64,000 nucleotides of DNA from Nitrococcus mobilis Nb-231. Lineage in GTDB: Bacteria; Pseudomonadota; Gammaproteobacteria; Nitrococcales; Nitrococcaceae. Where the stretch lies: contig NZ_CH672427.1 in the NCBI RefSeq assembly GCF_000153205.1, forward strand, positions 2,710,376-2,774,375, in the 5' to 3' direction. A program made the position numbers and the translations under genes. The notes beneath the pieces are model-generated. The model was not told where the DNA came from, did not search any database, and saw only the letters and a list, made by a program, of their open reading frames with translations. Below are positions 36,324-45,416 of the stretch, piece after piece. Numbering within the stretch: position 1 is the stretch's first letter; each line of letters starts with the position of its first letter.

Positions 36324-37288
36324 GCCGGTTCCCGAGGCATTTCTTGGTAGACTCCAAGCGTCATGGACATGACCGCCATGCGTACCGCGATGCCATTGGT
36401 TACCTGTTCGAGAATGACTGAGCGCGGGCCTTCGGCGACGCGCGAGTCGATTTCCACACCCCGGTTGATGGGGCCGGGATGCATGACGATGGCGTCCGGT
36501 TTCGCGGCAGCCAGTTTATCCTCGGTCAAGCCATAGATTCGGAAATACTCGGGCTCGCTCGGCAACAGCGCACCCTGCATACGTTCGCGTTGCAGCCTGA
36601 GCATCATCACCACATCCGCCTCCTGCAGCCCCAGGCGCATGTCGTGGAAAACGCGTACCCCCAAGCTTTCGATGTCACGTGGCAGCAACGTGCGCGGTGC
36701 GATGACTCGAATTTCCCCGGTCCCCAGCGCGCTGAGGGCGTGAATCTGCGAGCGGGCCACGCGAGAGTGCATCACATCGCCCACGATCGCGATGATGAGT
36801 GGTTCGAAGTCGCCTTTGTGACGGCGGATGGTGAAGGCATCCAACATGGCCTGAGTGGGATGGGCGTGGCGACCGTCGCCGGCATTCAACACGCTGACGC
36901 CTGGCCCGACGTGCCGCGCCACGTAGTCAGCGGCGCCGCTCTCGGCGTGGCGGACTACGAACATGTCGGCTTGCATTGCCTCGAGGTTGCGCAACATATC
37001 CAGCAGGCTCTCACCTTTTACGCTCGTAGTAGCTACGTTTACATTGAGCACGTCGGCGGAGAGGCGCTTGGCGGCTAGTTCGAAAGTGATGCGAGTCCGT
37101 GTGCTGGCCTCGAAGAACAAATTGATCACCGTTCGCCCGCGCAGTAAGGGGACCTTCTTGACCGATTTGTCGATTACCCCCGCGAACGACTCGGCCGTAT
37201 CGAGGATCTGCAGCAGCAGCTGGCGCGGAAGGCCTTCGGTAGTCAAAAAATGCCGTAATCGCCCATCGGCATGGAGCTGCGTAGTCAT
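36320..37288 (-). CDS. pyrB: Aspartate carbamoyltransferase catalytic chain
   Basis: Joins carbamoyl phosphate and aspartate in pyrimidine synthesis. 322 aa with the carbamoyl-phosphate site [13 protein letters not shown] (about 54-66), [41 protein letters not shown] and the C-terminal [13 protein letters not shown]. Translationally coupled to pyrR upstream and pyrC' downstream by ATGA overlaps. Confidence 0.97.
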   Translation of the reverse strand: MTTQLHADGRLRHFLTTEGLPRQLLLQILDTAESFAGVIDKSVKKVPLLRGRTVINLFFEASTRTRITFELAAKRLSADVLNVNVATTSVKGESLLDMLRNLEAMQADMFVVRHAESGAADYVARHVGPGVSVLNAGDGRHAHPTQAMLDAFTIRRHKGDFEPLIIAIVGDVMHSRVARSQIHALSALGTGEIRVIAPRTLLPRDIESLGVRVFHDMRLGLQEADVVMMLRLQRERMQGALLPSEPEYFRIYGLTEDKLAAAKPDAIVMHPGPINRGVEIDSRVAEGPRSVILEQVTNGIAVRMAVMSMTLGVYQEMPREPA

Positions 37289-37797
37289 GTGCGGCCCCGC
37301 TCGATACTCAGCTTGAGCGGTGAAGGTCCCAGCAGTTTGATCTGCTCTGCCGGATTCAGCTTGAGATGCGCGCCTACGACATCCGCCGCAATGGGCAGCT
37401 CGCGGCCGCCTCGGTCCACGAGCACGGCCAGGCGTACCGCCGCCGGTCGCCCGTAGTCGAAAATCTCGTTGAGCGCCGCGCGAACCGTGCGCCCGCTATA
37501 GAGTACATCGTCGATCAGGATGATCAGGCAGCCGTCCACATCGAAGGGCAGATGGGAGGGTTGCACGCGGGGATGCACCCCGATGCGGCCGAAATCGTCC
37601 CGGTGAAAATGGATATTAAGAGCCCCGATCGGGCTCGCCAGACCGAGTAGCCGATGCAGGCGCTCGGCAAGCCAGACTCCCCCGGTGTGGATGCCGATTA
37701 AGGCGACCGGCTGCTCCGGGTCGCGCCACGCAACAAGCGCGCGCAGCGCTTGACTCATGTCGGTAAGGAGGTGGTCCACCTCGGGCAACGACTTCAT
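37285..37797 (-). CDS. pyrR: PyrR regulator / uracil phosphoribosyltransferase
   Basis: 170-residue PRTase-fold protein. The PRPP-binding loop is [19 protein letters not shown]. In Bacillus PyrR binds pyr mRNA; here it overlaps ruvX by four bases, leaving no leader for attenuation, so only the enzyme or another control mode is likely. Same gene order in Pseudomonas (pyrR-pyrB-pyrC'). Confidence 0.95.
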   Translation of the reverse strand: MKSLPEVDHLLTDMSQALRALVAWRDPEQPVALIGIHTGGVWLAERLHRLLGLASPIGALNIHFHRDDFGRIGVHPRVQPSHLPFDVDGCLIILIDDVLYSGRTVRAALNEIFDYGRPAAVRLAVLVDRGGRELPIAADVVGAHLKLNPAEQIKLLGPSPLKLSIERGRT

Positions 37798-38225
37798 AGT
37801 AGCCTTTGCTCGTTGAGCCAGGTCTCGAGAATAATTTGTGCGGCGAATTGATCGACGAGCGCTTTGCCGGTGGTGCCTCGTAGGCGTCGCCCGGTGGCTT
37901 GCAGCCGTGCGCGCGCTTCATGCGAAGACAGGCGTTCGTCTACTTGGTGGACGGGTAGCCCGCCGCGCTGCTCCAACCGCTGCGCGAAGGCAACGGCCTG
38001 TAGTGTGGTTTCCGAGGCCGAGCCGTCCGTGTGGCGGGGAATACCCACGACCAGCGCAGTGGGTTGCCAAGCCTCGATGAGGTGGAGCAACGCGGCCCAG
38101 TCCGGCTGGCCTTGCCGACAACGTAAGGTAGTCACTGGCCTTGCGCCGCCGGTCAGAGGCTGCCCGACCGCGACACCCAAGCGGCGCCAGCCATAGTCGA
38201 AACCTAAATAAATCTGTGTAGACAC
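37794..38225 (-). CDS. ruvX: Putative pre-16S rRNA nuclease / Holliday junction resolvase-like YqgF
   Basis: 143 residues, RNase H fold. Conserved YLGFDYGWRRLGVAVG with the first catalytic Asp, ALVVGIP, VDERLSSHEA and a C-terminal acidic DQFAAQIILETWL. The family takes part in 16S rRNA 5' maturation. The frame extends far upstream within algH, but GTG 38225 gives the normal length and start. Fourteen bases after algH, four-base overlap with pyrR. Confidence 0.93.
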   Translation of the reverse strand: MSTQIYLGFDYGWRRLGVAVGQPLTGGARPVTTLRCRQGQPDWAALLHLIEAWQPTALVVGIPRHTDGSASETTLQAVAFAQRLEQRGGLPVHQVDERLSSHEARARLQATGRRLRGTTGKALVDQFAAQIILETWLNEQRLL

Positions 38226-38239
38226 CAGCTTATTGCGGC

Positions 38240-38803
38240 TCAGGCGTGCCCGGTATCCGACGAGAGCAGGGTCAAATCCACTCCCAGTAGTCGAGCGGCC
38301 GCTCGCCAGCGCTCCGGCCCGTCCCGTTCGAAGATGATGGTGGGGTCGGGTGGGCCGCTCAACCAGGCGTTCTGCGCCATCTCGTATTCCAATTGGCCGG
38401 TGCCCCAACCAGCATAGCCAAGGGCGACCAGGTACTGCTTTGGCCCTTCGCCTTGCGCCAGCGCCTCCAGAATATCCCGCGATGTGGTGATCGTCACCTC
38501 CTCGGAAACGCGCAGCGATGAATCCCACTTGCCCGCCGGCGAATGCAGCACAAAGCCGCGTTCGCGTTGCACCGGGCCGCCCACGTATACAGGTTGTGCA
38601 CCGATCGTCCTAGGTGCTTCGCCGAATCCCATATGGGTGAACAGTTCGGCGAGCGTCAGCTCCGAGGGTCGATTGATCACGATGCCCAACGCCCCGTCAG
38701 CATTATGCTCGCAGATGTACGCCACCGTCTGGGCGAAGTTCGGATCGGACAGTGCCGGCATCGCGATCAGAAAATGATTGGTCAGGTCGCTGGGCTTGTC
38801 CAT
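38240..38803 (-). CDS. algH: UPF0301 family protein AlgH/YqgE
   Basis: 188 residues with LTNHFLIAMPALSDPNFAQTV, YICEHNADGALGIVINRP, VYVGGPVQRERGFVLHS and AQGEGPKQYLVALGYAGWGTGQLE, all diagnostic of UPF0301. Named algH for a Pseudomonas link to alginate control; the molecular function is unknown. ATG 38803 matches the usual N-terminus; an ATG 12 codons upstream exists. Confidence 0.93.
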   Translation of the reverse strand: MDKPSDLTNHFLIAMPALSDPNFAQTVAYICEHNADGALGIVINRPSELTLAELFTHMGFGEAPRTIGAQPVYVGGPVQRERGFVLHSPAGKWDSSLRVSEEVTITTSRDILEALAQGEGPKQYLVALGYAGWGTGQLEYEMAQNAWLSGPPDPTIIFERDGPERWRAAARLLGVDLTLLSSDTGHA

Positions 38804-38864
38804 AGACGAAGTATCCGACAGTCTGGCGAGTTCATACAAGCGCCATCAAGCGCAATGAAGCCGT

Positions 38865-39722
38865 TCAGTGGGGATAGAAATGGCGCGCGTCATCGAATTC
38901 CCAGCTTCGCGTAATGACCAGCAAGTCACGGCCTTGGAGCACCGTCTTGGGGATTTTCGCGTACGGCTCCGCTAATTTTACGATGCGCTTGGCGGCCTCG
39001 TTCAAAATATTGAAAGGTGAGGGGGCCAGCACGTTGATCGAGAAGACGCTGCCGTCCGGACGCAACGCGACTTCAAGGATGAGTCGCCCCGAGAGGTCAC
39101 GCTCACGGGCCTCGCGCGGATAATTGAGATTACCGATGCGTTCGACCTTCTCTATCCATTGCCGCATGTATTCTGCAGCGGCGTGGGAATGGGTCCGGGC
39201 ATCGATGTGCTGCTCGCTGGGATATTGGGCGCTAACGCTTTCCACAATGCTCGAGAGTTCCCTGCGGGCCGCCACGTGGACACTGGTATCGAGGATACCC
39301 GCCATGTTGAGGTGCGGCGTCGGCTTCGATAAGGGAGCGGCTTTGGGGGGCGCAGGCTTTTTGGATTCGACGGGACGGGTTTGTTCATCTTGTTTATGCG
39401 GTGGTTTTACCGCTCCTGGGGTCGCCTCCGCGTGAGCGGCCGCCGAGGTTGGTTGCCGCTCGTGGGGTTTGGTTTTGAGGATGGTTCTGCCACCCCCATT
39501 TTGATTGGCCTGTGCCAAGAAATCGAAATCCCGCGGTGGGGATTCCTGGGGCCGTTGGGCTAAGGTGATCTCGATTGGCGGCGTTATCCGGCGGGTGCGC
39601 TCGACCTGCCAGGTAAACCCAAGCCCCAGCAAGACCATCAGGTGCAGGGCGAGCGAGAGCAAAAAGATTAATGGGAGGCGCGCATGGAGGCCAACCTGGG
39701 ACGCGCCGTTGGTCATTGGCAT
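38865..39722 (-). CDS. tonB: Energy transducer TonB
   Basis: 285 residues. One N-terminal transmembrane helix (about 16-36, LPLIFLLSLALHLMVLLGLGF) with the conserved His in it, a Pro/Lys-rich periplasmic spacer (about 90-135) and a C-terminal TonB domain (NLNYPREARERDLSGRLILEVALRPDGSVFSINV). Links the proton gradient to TonB-dependent outer-membrane receptors. No exbB/exbD beside it; location between gshB and algH matches Pseudomonas tonB3. Confidence 0.93.
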   Translation of the reverse strand: MPMTNGASQVGLHARLPLIFLLSLALHLMVLLGLGFTWQVERTRRITPPIEITLAQRPQESPPRDFDFLAQANQNGGGRTILKTKPHERQPTSAAAHAEATPGAVKPPHKQDEQTRPVESKKPAPPKAAPLSKPTPHLNMAGILDTSVHVAARRELSSIVESVSAQYPSEQHIDARTHSHAAAEYMRQWIEKVERIGNLNYPREARERDLSGRLILEVALRPDGSVFSINVLAPSPFNILNEAAKRIVKLAEPYAKIPKTVLQGRDLLVITRSWEFDDARHFYPH

Positions 39723-39816
39723 AACATCCTCTTGCCTGCCTAAACACCGTGCTGAACAGGTCGATCCGTGCGGGCGCAGCGTAGCACAGTCGGGTCGATC
39801 ATCTCCGCCATGTGCG

Positions 39817-40779
39817 TCACATGTTTGCTCGATCGTTCTGGAGGTATTGCTCGATTAGGTCGAAGAGCTTGCCGCTGATGTTGATGCCGTAGTGGGCATC
39901 GAGCTCGCGCACGCAGGTAGGGCTGGTGACGTTAATTTCGGTCAGATAATCGCCAATGACATCAAGGCCTACGAACAGCAAGCCACGTTCGCGTAGCGCC
40001 GGCGCTACCTGCTCGCAGATCCAGCGATCCCGATCGCTGAGCTCGATGCCCTCGCCGCGGCCGCCGGCGGCGATATTGCCGCGGGTCTCGCCATGGGCTG
40101 GAATCCTTGCCAGCACATAAGGGACCGGTTCACCCGCTACTAGCAGAATCCGTTTGTCGCCGGAGCGAATCTCCTCGATGTAGCGCTGGGCCATCAGCTG
40201 ACGCCGACCGTGATCGCTCAGGGTCTCGATGATCACGCTGGTATTCGGGTCGCCCTGCTCGAGCACGAAAACGGATTCCCCACCCATGCCATGCAGCGGC
40301 TTGAGGACCGCTTTGCCTTGTTCATGGATGAAACCGCGCAGCTCATCGGCTGCCGCACTCACCAGGGTGGGTGCGCAGCATTGCGGGAAATGAGTGGCAA
40401 AGAGCTTCTCTTGCGCATCACGCAGCCCCTGTGGACGGTTGACCACCAGTGTCCCGGCACGCTCCGCCGCCTCCAGGATATAGGTCGCATAGAGATATTC
40501 GTTGCTTACCGGCGGATCCTTGCGCATGAGAATCACTTCGAGCTCGGCCAGCGGATGGCGCTGGCGTTTACCCAGCTCGTACCAGCGATGGCGATCGTCC
40601 TGGACATGTAACTCGGAGCTATTACCCCAGGCCTGCCCGTCGCGCAACGAGAGATCGCCGAGCTCCAGGTAACGAATAGCCCAGCCGCGGCGTTCGGCTT
40701 CCAGGAGCATGGCGAGCGTCGTATCTTTGTAGGGCGTAATGGAGCCGATGGGATCCATCACCACGCCCAGTTTGATCAT
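39817..40779 (-). CDS. gshB: Glutathione synthetase
   Basis: ATP-grasp enzyme joining gamma-glutamylcysteine and glycine. 320 aa from ATG 40779 behind GGGAAGG. Blocks: VMDPIGSITPYKDTTLAML, MRKDPPVSNEYLYATYIL, VNRPQGLRDAQEKLFATHF, VLKPLHGMGGESVFVL (ATP-grasp) and LDVIGDYLTEINVTSPTCVREL. Starts within the end of the upstream gshA by a four-base overlap, so the two were one transcription unit. Confidence 0.96.
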   Translation of the reverse strand: MIKLGVVMDPIGSITPYKDTTLAMLLEAERRGWAIRYLELGDLSLRDGQAWGNSSELHVQDDRHRWYELGKRQRHPLAELEVILMRKDPPVSNEYLYATYILEAAERAGTLVVNRPQGLRDAQEKLFATHFPQCCAPTLVSAAADELRGFIHEQGKAVLKPLHGMGGESVFVLEQGDPNTSVIIETLSDHGRRQLMAQRYIEEIRSGDKRILLVAGEPVPYVLARIPAHGETRGNIAAGGRGEGIELSDRDRWICEQVAPALRERGLLFVGLDVIGDYLTEINVTSPTCVRELDAHYGINISGKLFDLIEQYLQNDRANM

Positions 40780-41834
40780 CGAGTTAGACCTTCCCTGTGG
40801 TGACGCCATCGGCAAGCTCTCGGGCTGCGGTCAGCAACGCCAACCGAGCAACCACCCCGTAGGCGTGCAAGCGGTTGGATTCGGCATCGGGGGCGTGGTA
40901 GGGATCCGGATCGATACGGCGGCCGATCGATGGCGTTGGTCGTGTATTTGAGGCGGATCTCCTCGAACAATGCACGCACATTGCTGGTCAAACATTCCTC
41001 ACGCGCATGCCACTTGGAATTGTTCTCTCCGCCATAGCGATGCAGTGGTGTAATCAGCCACGGATCGATATGGATCAGTTCACAGAATTCCTTTACCACC
41101 CAGCGATAATAATCGAAATAGTCGCTTTTGCGCCGCTTCGTCGAATCTAACGCAAGCGGAGGTATTACAGGCTGCTCCAGCGCTTCGAGCATAGCTGAGT
41201 GGCTGCCGGAGAGATCGTTGTTGCGCAGCATGAGGCCGTGCCCGAAGCCCGCCACGCCTAGACGCGCGCCGGGGCGCACCAGCGGTTCCAAGGTGACTCG
41301 GCGTCCGCTGGGCAAATCGAACGGGGTGACTGTGCTAATGGCGGGCCGCAACGAGCCGCTACATAGGGCATAACCGGCAGTAACCAAGAGTGCGTACAAC
41401 GGGGCGAGGTTTTCTAGGTAGAACAGGTTGCGGATATGGCTGTTGGGCACGATAAGGATATTGTGCGCGCTTGCGCAGCCCCGCTCCATAGCGGATTGGA
41501 TGGCGCGCACACAAAGTGGCTGGAACTCGGAGTTAAGCTTATTGAAGCCCGCCGGAAACAAATTGATGTCAACCGGCGCCAGTTTGACGCCGGCGTTACG
41601 CAGATCGACCGAGGCATAGAACGGGGCCGGCGTGCGTTGCCAGTGTCGACGCAGCCAACTCTCGATGGTGCTCTGATTCGCGAGCAGCAGCGCTTCGACC
41701 CGGTGGAGAGGGCCGGTTAAGGCCGTGGTGAGATGCGCAACGGCCGGTGTGGGCATGGTCAGCATATTTGCCTCGTATGCGGCTACCAGCGCGGCGTCAG
41801 TTTGATCGACATGCTCTTGGCTCCAGGGTGTCAA
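40776..41834 (-). pseudogene. gshA: Glutamate-cysteine ligase with an internal deletion and frameshift
   Basis: The first 306 or so residues match the GshA family of Acidithiobacillus type (VDLRNAGVKLAPVDINLFPAGFNKL, ILIVPNSHIRNLFY, YGGENNSKWHAREECLTSN, ALFEEIRLKY). After DRPPY the frame becomes a low-complexity Arg-rich tail ending at 40776. The true C-terminus (SNRLHAYGVVARLALLTAARELADG) lies in another frame, stopping at 40784. The intervening segment, which in the family includes the ATP-site KADAGTYGMG, is missing (I estimate about 120 codons from memory of the family). So the gene looks broken; sequencing or assembly error cannot be excluded. Confidence 0.82.
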
Positions 41835-41978
41835 TTATCCGACGGAGCAATGAGGCTCGGTAAATTGGGGCGTGGGCAAATGCTACTTGAACTCGGAATT
41901 ATCACGCAATCAGGTGGCGAACCGGGCAATTTCAGCCATGCGATCGTCATGACGCTAGAATAGATAAGGGGACAGCAG

Positions 41979-42383
41979 GTGGACCAAGCTATCAATAATA
42001 CCGATTTGGCTGGCCTCAAGGTGATGGTCATCGATGATAGCAAGACCATTCGGCGTACGGCCGAGACCCTTCTCAAGCAGGCGGGCTGCGAGGTGATTAC
42101 CGCGACGGACGGCTTTGAGGCACTGGGGAAAATCGCCGATCACCATCCGAGGATCATCTTCGTCGATATCATGATGCCGCGGCTCGATGGCTACCAAACC
42201 TGCGCGCTTATCAAGCACAACCGGATATTCAAAGAAACCCCGGTCATTATGCTATCCAGCAAGGACGGTCTGTTCGATCGGGCCCGAGGGCGCATCGTCG
42301 GCTCCGACCAGTATCTGACCAAACCATTTACCCGAGAGGAGCTGCTGGCTGCGATACGGCGTCATCGAGACAAGGCCGCTTGA
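41979..42383 (+). CDS. pilG: Twitching-motility response regulator PilG
   Basis: 134-residue single CheY-like receiver. KVMVIDDSKTIRRTAE has the acidic pair, IIFVDIMMPRLDGY contains the phosphorylated Asp, and LSSKDGLFDRARG plus YLTKPF the switch residues. GTG start behind AGGGGACAG. First gene of pilGHIJ-chpA-chpC; acts downstream of ChpA to control pilus extension (known for Pseudomonas). Confidence 0.95.
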   Translation: MDQAINNTDLAGLKVMVIDDSKTIRRTAETLLKQAGCEVITATDGFEALGKIADHHPRIIFVDIMMPRLDGYQTCALIKHNRIFKETPVIMLSSKDGLFDRARGRIVGSDQYLTKPFTREELLAAIRRHRDKAA

Positions 42384-42511
42384 GCGCGCCACCGCTGCGA
42401 GCCGGCAGCGTGCCGCCTTCGCACCATAACGCCGTGGATCTCTCGATTGTCCGGTCGGCCCCAAGTGAGCCTTACTAAAATGCTAACGCCCATGCCAAGG
42501 GAGTACTGCGA

Positions 42512-42895
42512 ATGACCCGGATACTCATTGTGGATGACTCGCCCACGGAGACCCACATCCTCAAGACCATGCTGGAGAAACATGGTTTTGCGGTCAGTAT
42601 CGCCGTCGATGGCGATCAAGGCATGAGCAAAGCGCGCGACGAACAGCCGGATCTGATTCTGATGGACATCGTAATGCCGGGCGTCAACGGTTTTCAGGCT
42701 ACCCGCAAGCTCTCCAAGGATTCGGCGACCGCTTCGATCCCGATCGTGATGATCTCTACCAAGGACCAAGACACCGATCAGCTCTGGGCTAAGCGCCAAG
42801 GCGCTTTGGACTACATCGTCAAGCCGGTGACCGAAGCGGAGCTGCTAGCAAAAATCGGCCCGGTACTGAAACGCAGAGGCAGCACAAATGGTTAG
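42512..42895 (+). CDS. pilH: Response regulator PilH
   Basis: 127-residue receiver. ILIVDDSPTETHILKTML, phospho-acceptor in LILMDIVMPGVNGF, ISTKDQDTDQLW and YIVKPV. Good AAGGGAG site. Overlaps pilI by eight bases. In Pseudomonas PilH opposes PilG and acts as phosphate sink or retraction regulator. Confidence 0.95.
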   Translation: MTRILIVDDSPTETHILKTMLEKHGFAVSIAVDGDQGMSKARDEQPDLILMDIVMPGVNGFQATRKLSKDSATASIPIVMISTKDQDTDQLWAKRQGALDYIVKPVTEAELLAKIGPVLKRRGSTNG

Positions 42896-43442
42896 CCGAC
42901 AGAGCGCGCCCACACACCCCTTCGAACTGCTCGCCAGGCTTGAGCGGCTAGCTCGCGCGCATCGCGCCGAATCGGCGGATCGGGAAAAGAAGCGGGATGA
43001 ATGGCGCGGAGTGGGATTTCGCCTCGGCGGGCAGCGTTTCGTCGCGCCGTTGGGTGAAGTCGTCGAGATCCTGACGCCGCCCCGTGTCGCCCGTGTCCCG
43101 CATACCAAAAGCTGGGTATCTGGAGTCGCCAACGTGCGTGGCAATCTCCTGCCGATCATGGACCTCAATGCTTATCTCGGCAAGGGTCCGATTAACCTAA
43201 ATCGACTCTCGCGGGTGCTGGTCATCGAACGGGAAGCCGGTTTCACCGGTTTGTTGGTCGATGAGGTGCTAGGGATGTGTCATTTCCTCTACCCGGAGCA
43301 ATGGCGGGTACTCGTCGACCCCGGCATGGAGCAGGTGGCGCCTTATTTAGATGGCGTTTTGCACCGCGACGGCAGCGATTGGTTGATTTTCCGCCTGACG
43401 CGGCTGACGCAGCACCCGAAGTTTCTCAAGGTGGCGGCTTGA
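42888..43442 (+). CDS. pilI: CheW-like adaptor PilI
   Basis: 184 residues with an N-terminal helical extension (PFELLARLERLARAHRA) and a CheW domain (GFRLGGQRFVAPLGEVVEIL, VSGVANVRGNLLPIMDLNAYLG, GLLVDEVLGMCHF). Couples PilJ to ChpA. Start codon lies inside the end of pilH. Confidence 0.95.
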   Translation: MVSRQSAPTHPFELLARLERLARAHRAESADREKKRDEWRGVGFRLGGQRFVAPLGEVVEILTPPRVARVPHTKSWVSGVANVRGNLLPIMDLNAYLGKGPINLNRLSRVLVIEREAGFTGLLVDEVLGMCHFLYPEQWRVLVDPGMEQVAPYLDGVLHRDGSDWLIFRLTRLTQHPKFLKVAA

Positions 43443-43550
43443 ATCCAGTATTCCAATAGAGCGACTGGATGCCAAGGCGACCGATAAACGCAGTTGGCCA
43501 TGACTTAATCGCATCAACGGAGCCAGCGTCTTCCACGGAGGGGTAAAACC

Positions 43551-45278
43551 ATGAAGACGTCACTACAACCACGGCAGGCGGTAGGGCTGCGCAGGACAGC
43601 GCATATTCTCGCCGTTCTGGTTATTCTCGCGACCCTGCTGATGACCGCGAGCCTCGGTTACGTAGTCTATTACGGAAAATTTGCTCGGGAGTCCATCTCG
43701 CGGGTCGAAGCGATTCGAGTACAAGCCCAGCAGATCGTCCAGCACACGGCCGAAGCGGTCGACGGTAACGCCAAGGCCTTCGATCGGTTGCAACAGGCCA
43801 GGGACGAGCTTCAAGTTAACGTCGAGGCGCTGGCCGCGGCTAAGTCGGTCACCGATCGACAGGTCTCATCCCGGACCGTAGAGGCTTTGCACGATGTGGC
43901 TCAACCTTGGCAGAAGATGCGCGGCGAGATCGATACCATTCTCAAGGGCCGCGATCAAGTGCTTGCTGCCGCCTCGGGTATGGGGGCTAAGAATACCCTT
44001 GCGCCCGCCCCGGAGCTGATTCAAGTGCAGCAGGCTGCGGAGGCAATTGCCGTCGGCTCCGATAAGCTTCTCGCCCGTGTTGATACGCTGGCCGGCGTCT
44101 ACCGTAACCTCGAGGATGCGCGTCCGGTCAAGGGTTGGCACGGCGTGGTTTTCGGCGTGTTTGCCTTGATCCTGCTGACATTGCGGGGCGTTGTCTCCTG
44201 GCGTTTGTCCCAGAGGGAGCTGCGGGCGGCCGAGGAGGCGCGTGCGCGAGCCGACGAACAGAGCAATAAAACTCAAGCAGCTATCCGCGTCCTGCTCGAC
44301 GAGATCGAAGGTCTGCGGGAAGGCGATCTTACGGTACAGGCCTCGGTGGGTGAGGCGTTCACCGGCGCCATCGGCGATGCCTTCAACGACGCTATTGAAG
44401 AGCTGCGCGGTTTGGTGGCTACGATCAATGAGATCTCAGGAAAAGTCTCTTCCGCCGCGCAGCAGACCCAGGCGACGGCCATGCATCTAGCCGAGGCCTC
44501 CGATCACCAGGCGCACCAGATTACAGGCGCCTCGGCGGCGGTCAGCGAGATGGCGGTGTCAATCGATCAGGTCTCACGTAATGCCGAGGAGTCCTCCCAG
44601 GTCGCACAACAGGCCGTGGAGATCGCGCTCAAGGGCGCGGCTACGGTCAAACGAACCATCGCCCAGATGGATAACACCCGCGAACAGATCCAGGAGACCT
44701 CGAAGCGAATCAAGCGGCTGGGCGAGAGTTCGCAGGAAATTGGCAATATCGTCGAGTTGATCAACGATATCGCCGACCAAACCAACATCCTGGCATTGAA
44801 CGCCTCGATTCAGGCGGCTATGGCAGGTGAGTCCGGTCGCGGCTTCGCTGTGGTAGCCGATGAAGTCCAGCGGCTAGCCGAACGCTCCGGTAATGCGACC
44901 AAGCAGATCGAAGGTTTGGTGAAAACCATTCAGGCGGACACCAACGAGGCGGCGATCTCGATGGAGCAGAGTACCACCGGTGTGGTCGCCGGTGCGCGCC
45001 AAGCCGAGGAGGCCGGCGATGCGTTGCACGAGATCGAGAATGTCTCTCAGCACTTGGCGGGTTTGATTCGCAGTATCTCCGAGGCGTCGCGGCAACAGGC
45101 CAATGCCGCGGGCAATATCTCCGATTCGATGAACGTCATTCAGGAGATCACCTCCCAGACCTCGGCAGGGACTAACGAGACGGCGAGCTCGATCGGTAAC
45201 CTGGCGGATCTGGCCGCGGAGCTGCGTGGTTCCGTAGCCGGCTTTAAGTTGCCCGGTCAGCGTGAGGCACAAAATTAA
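43551..45278 (+). CDS. pilJ: Methyl-accepting chemotaxis protein PilJ
   Basis: 575-residue inner-membrane chemoreceptor. First membrane helix about 17-40 (ILAVLVILATLLMTASLGYVVYY), a periplasmic PilJ-type domain, second helix about 200-218 (VVFGVFALILLTLRGVVSW), a HAMP/linker region and the MCP signalling hairpin centred on the variant tip LALNASIQAAMAGESGRGFAVVADEVQRLAERS. Shorter than Pseudomonas PilJ (about 680), mainly in the periplasmic part. GGAGGGG before the ATG. Confidence 0.94.
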   Translation: MKTSLQPRQAVGLRRTAHILAVLVILATLLMTASLGYVVYYGKFARESISRVEAIRVQAQQIVQHTAEAVDGNAKAFDRLQQARDELQVNVEALAAAKSVTDRQVSSRTVEALHDVAQPWQKMRGEIDTILKGRDQVLAAASGMGAKNTLAPAPELIQVQQAAEAIAVGSDKLLARVDTLAGVYRNLEDARPVKGWHGVVFGVFALILLTLRGVVSWRLSQRELRAAEEARARADEQSNKTQAAIRVLLDEIEGLREGDLTVQASVGEAFTGAIGDAFNDAIEELRGLVATINEISGKVSSAAQQTQATAMHLAEASDHQAHQITGASAAVSEMAVSIDQVSRNAEESSQVAQQAVEIALKGAATVKRTIAQMDNTREQIQETSKRIKRLGESSQEIGNIVELINDIADQTNILALNASIQAAMAGESGRGFAVVADEVQRLAERSGNATKQIEGLVKTIQADTNEAAISMEQSTTGVVAGARQAEEAGDALHEIENVSQHLAGLIRSISEASRQQANAAGNISDSMNVIQEITSQTSAGTNETASSIGNLADLAAELRGSVAGFKLPGQREAQN

Positions 45279-45416
45279 GCGAGGCTTGCGGATATGCTTG
45301 CGTATCGTTTTTGGTGGGGCCTATTTCCAGGTTGCGCTCAGCGCGCCTTGGCTTGTGCAGGATGACCGTCGCCGCGACGCGCGCGGGAAGCGTTAATACG
45401 CCCTGGTGATGTGATC

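Noticed and set aside
38226-38528. Upstream extension of the ruvX frame
   Set aside because: It lies inside algH in another frame; GTG 38225 gives the family-typical length.
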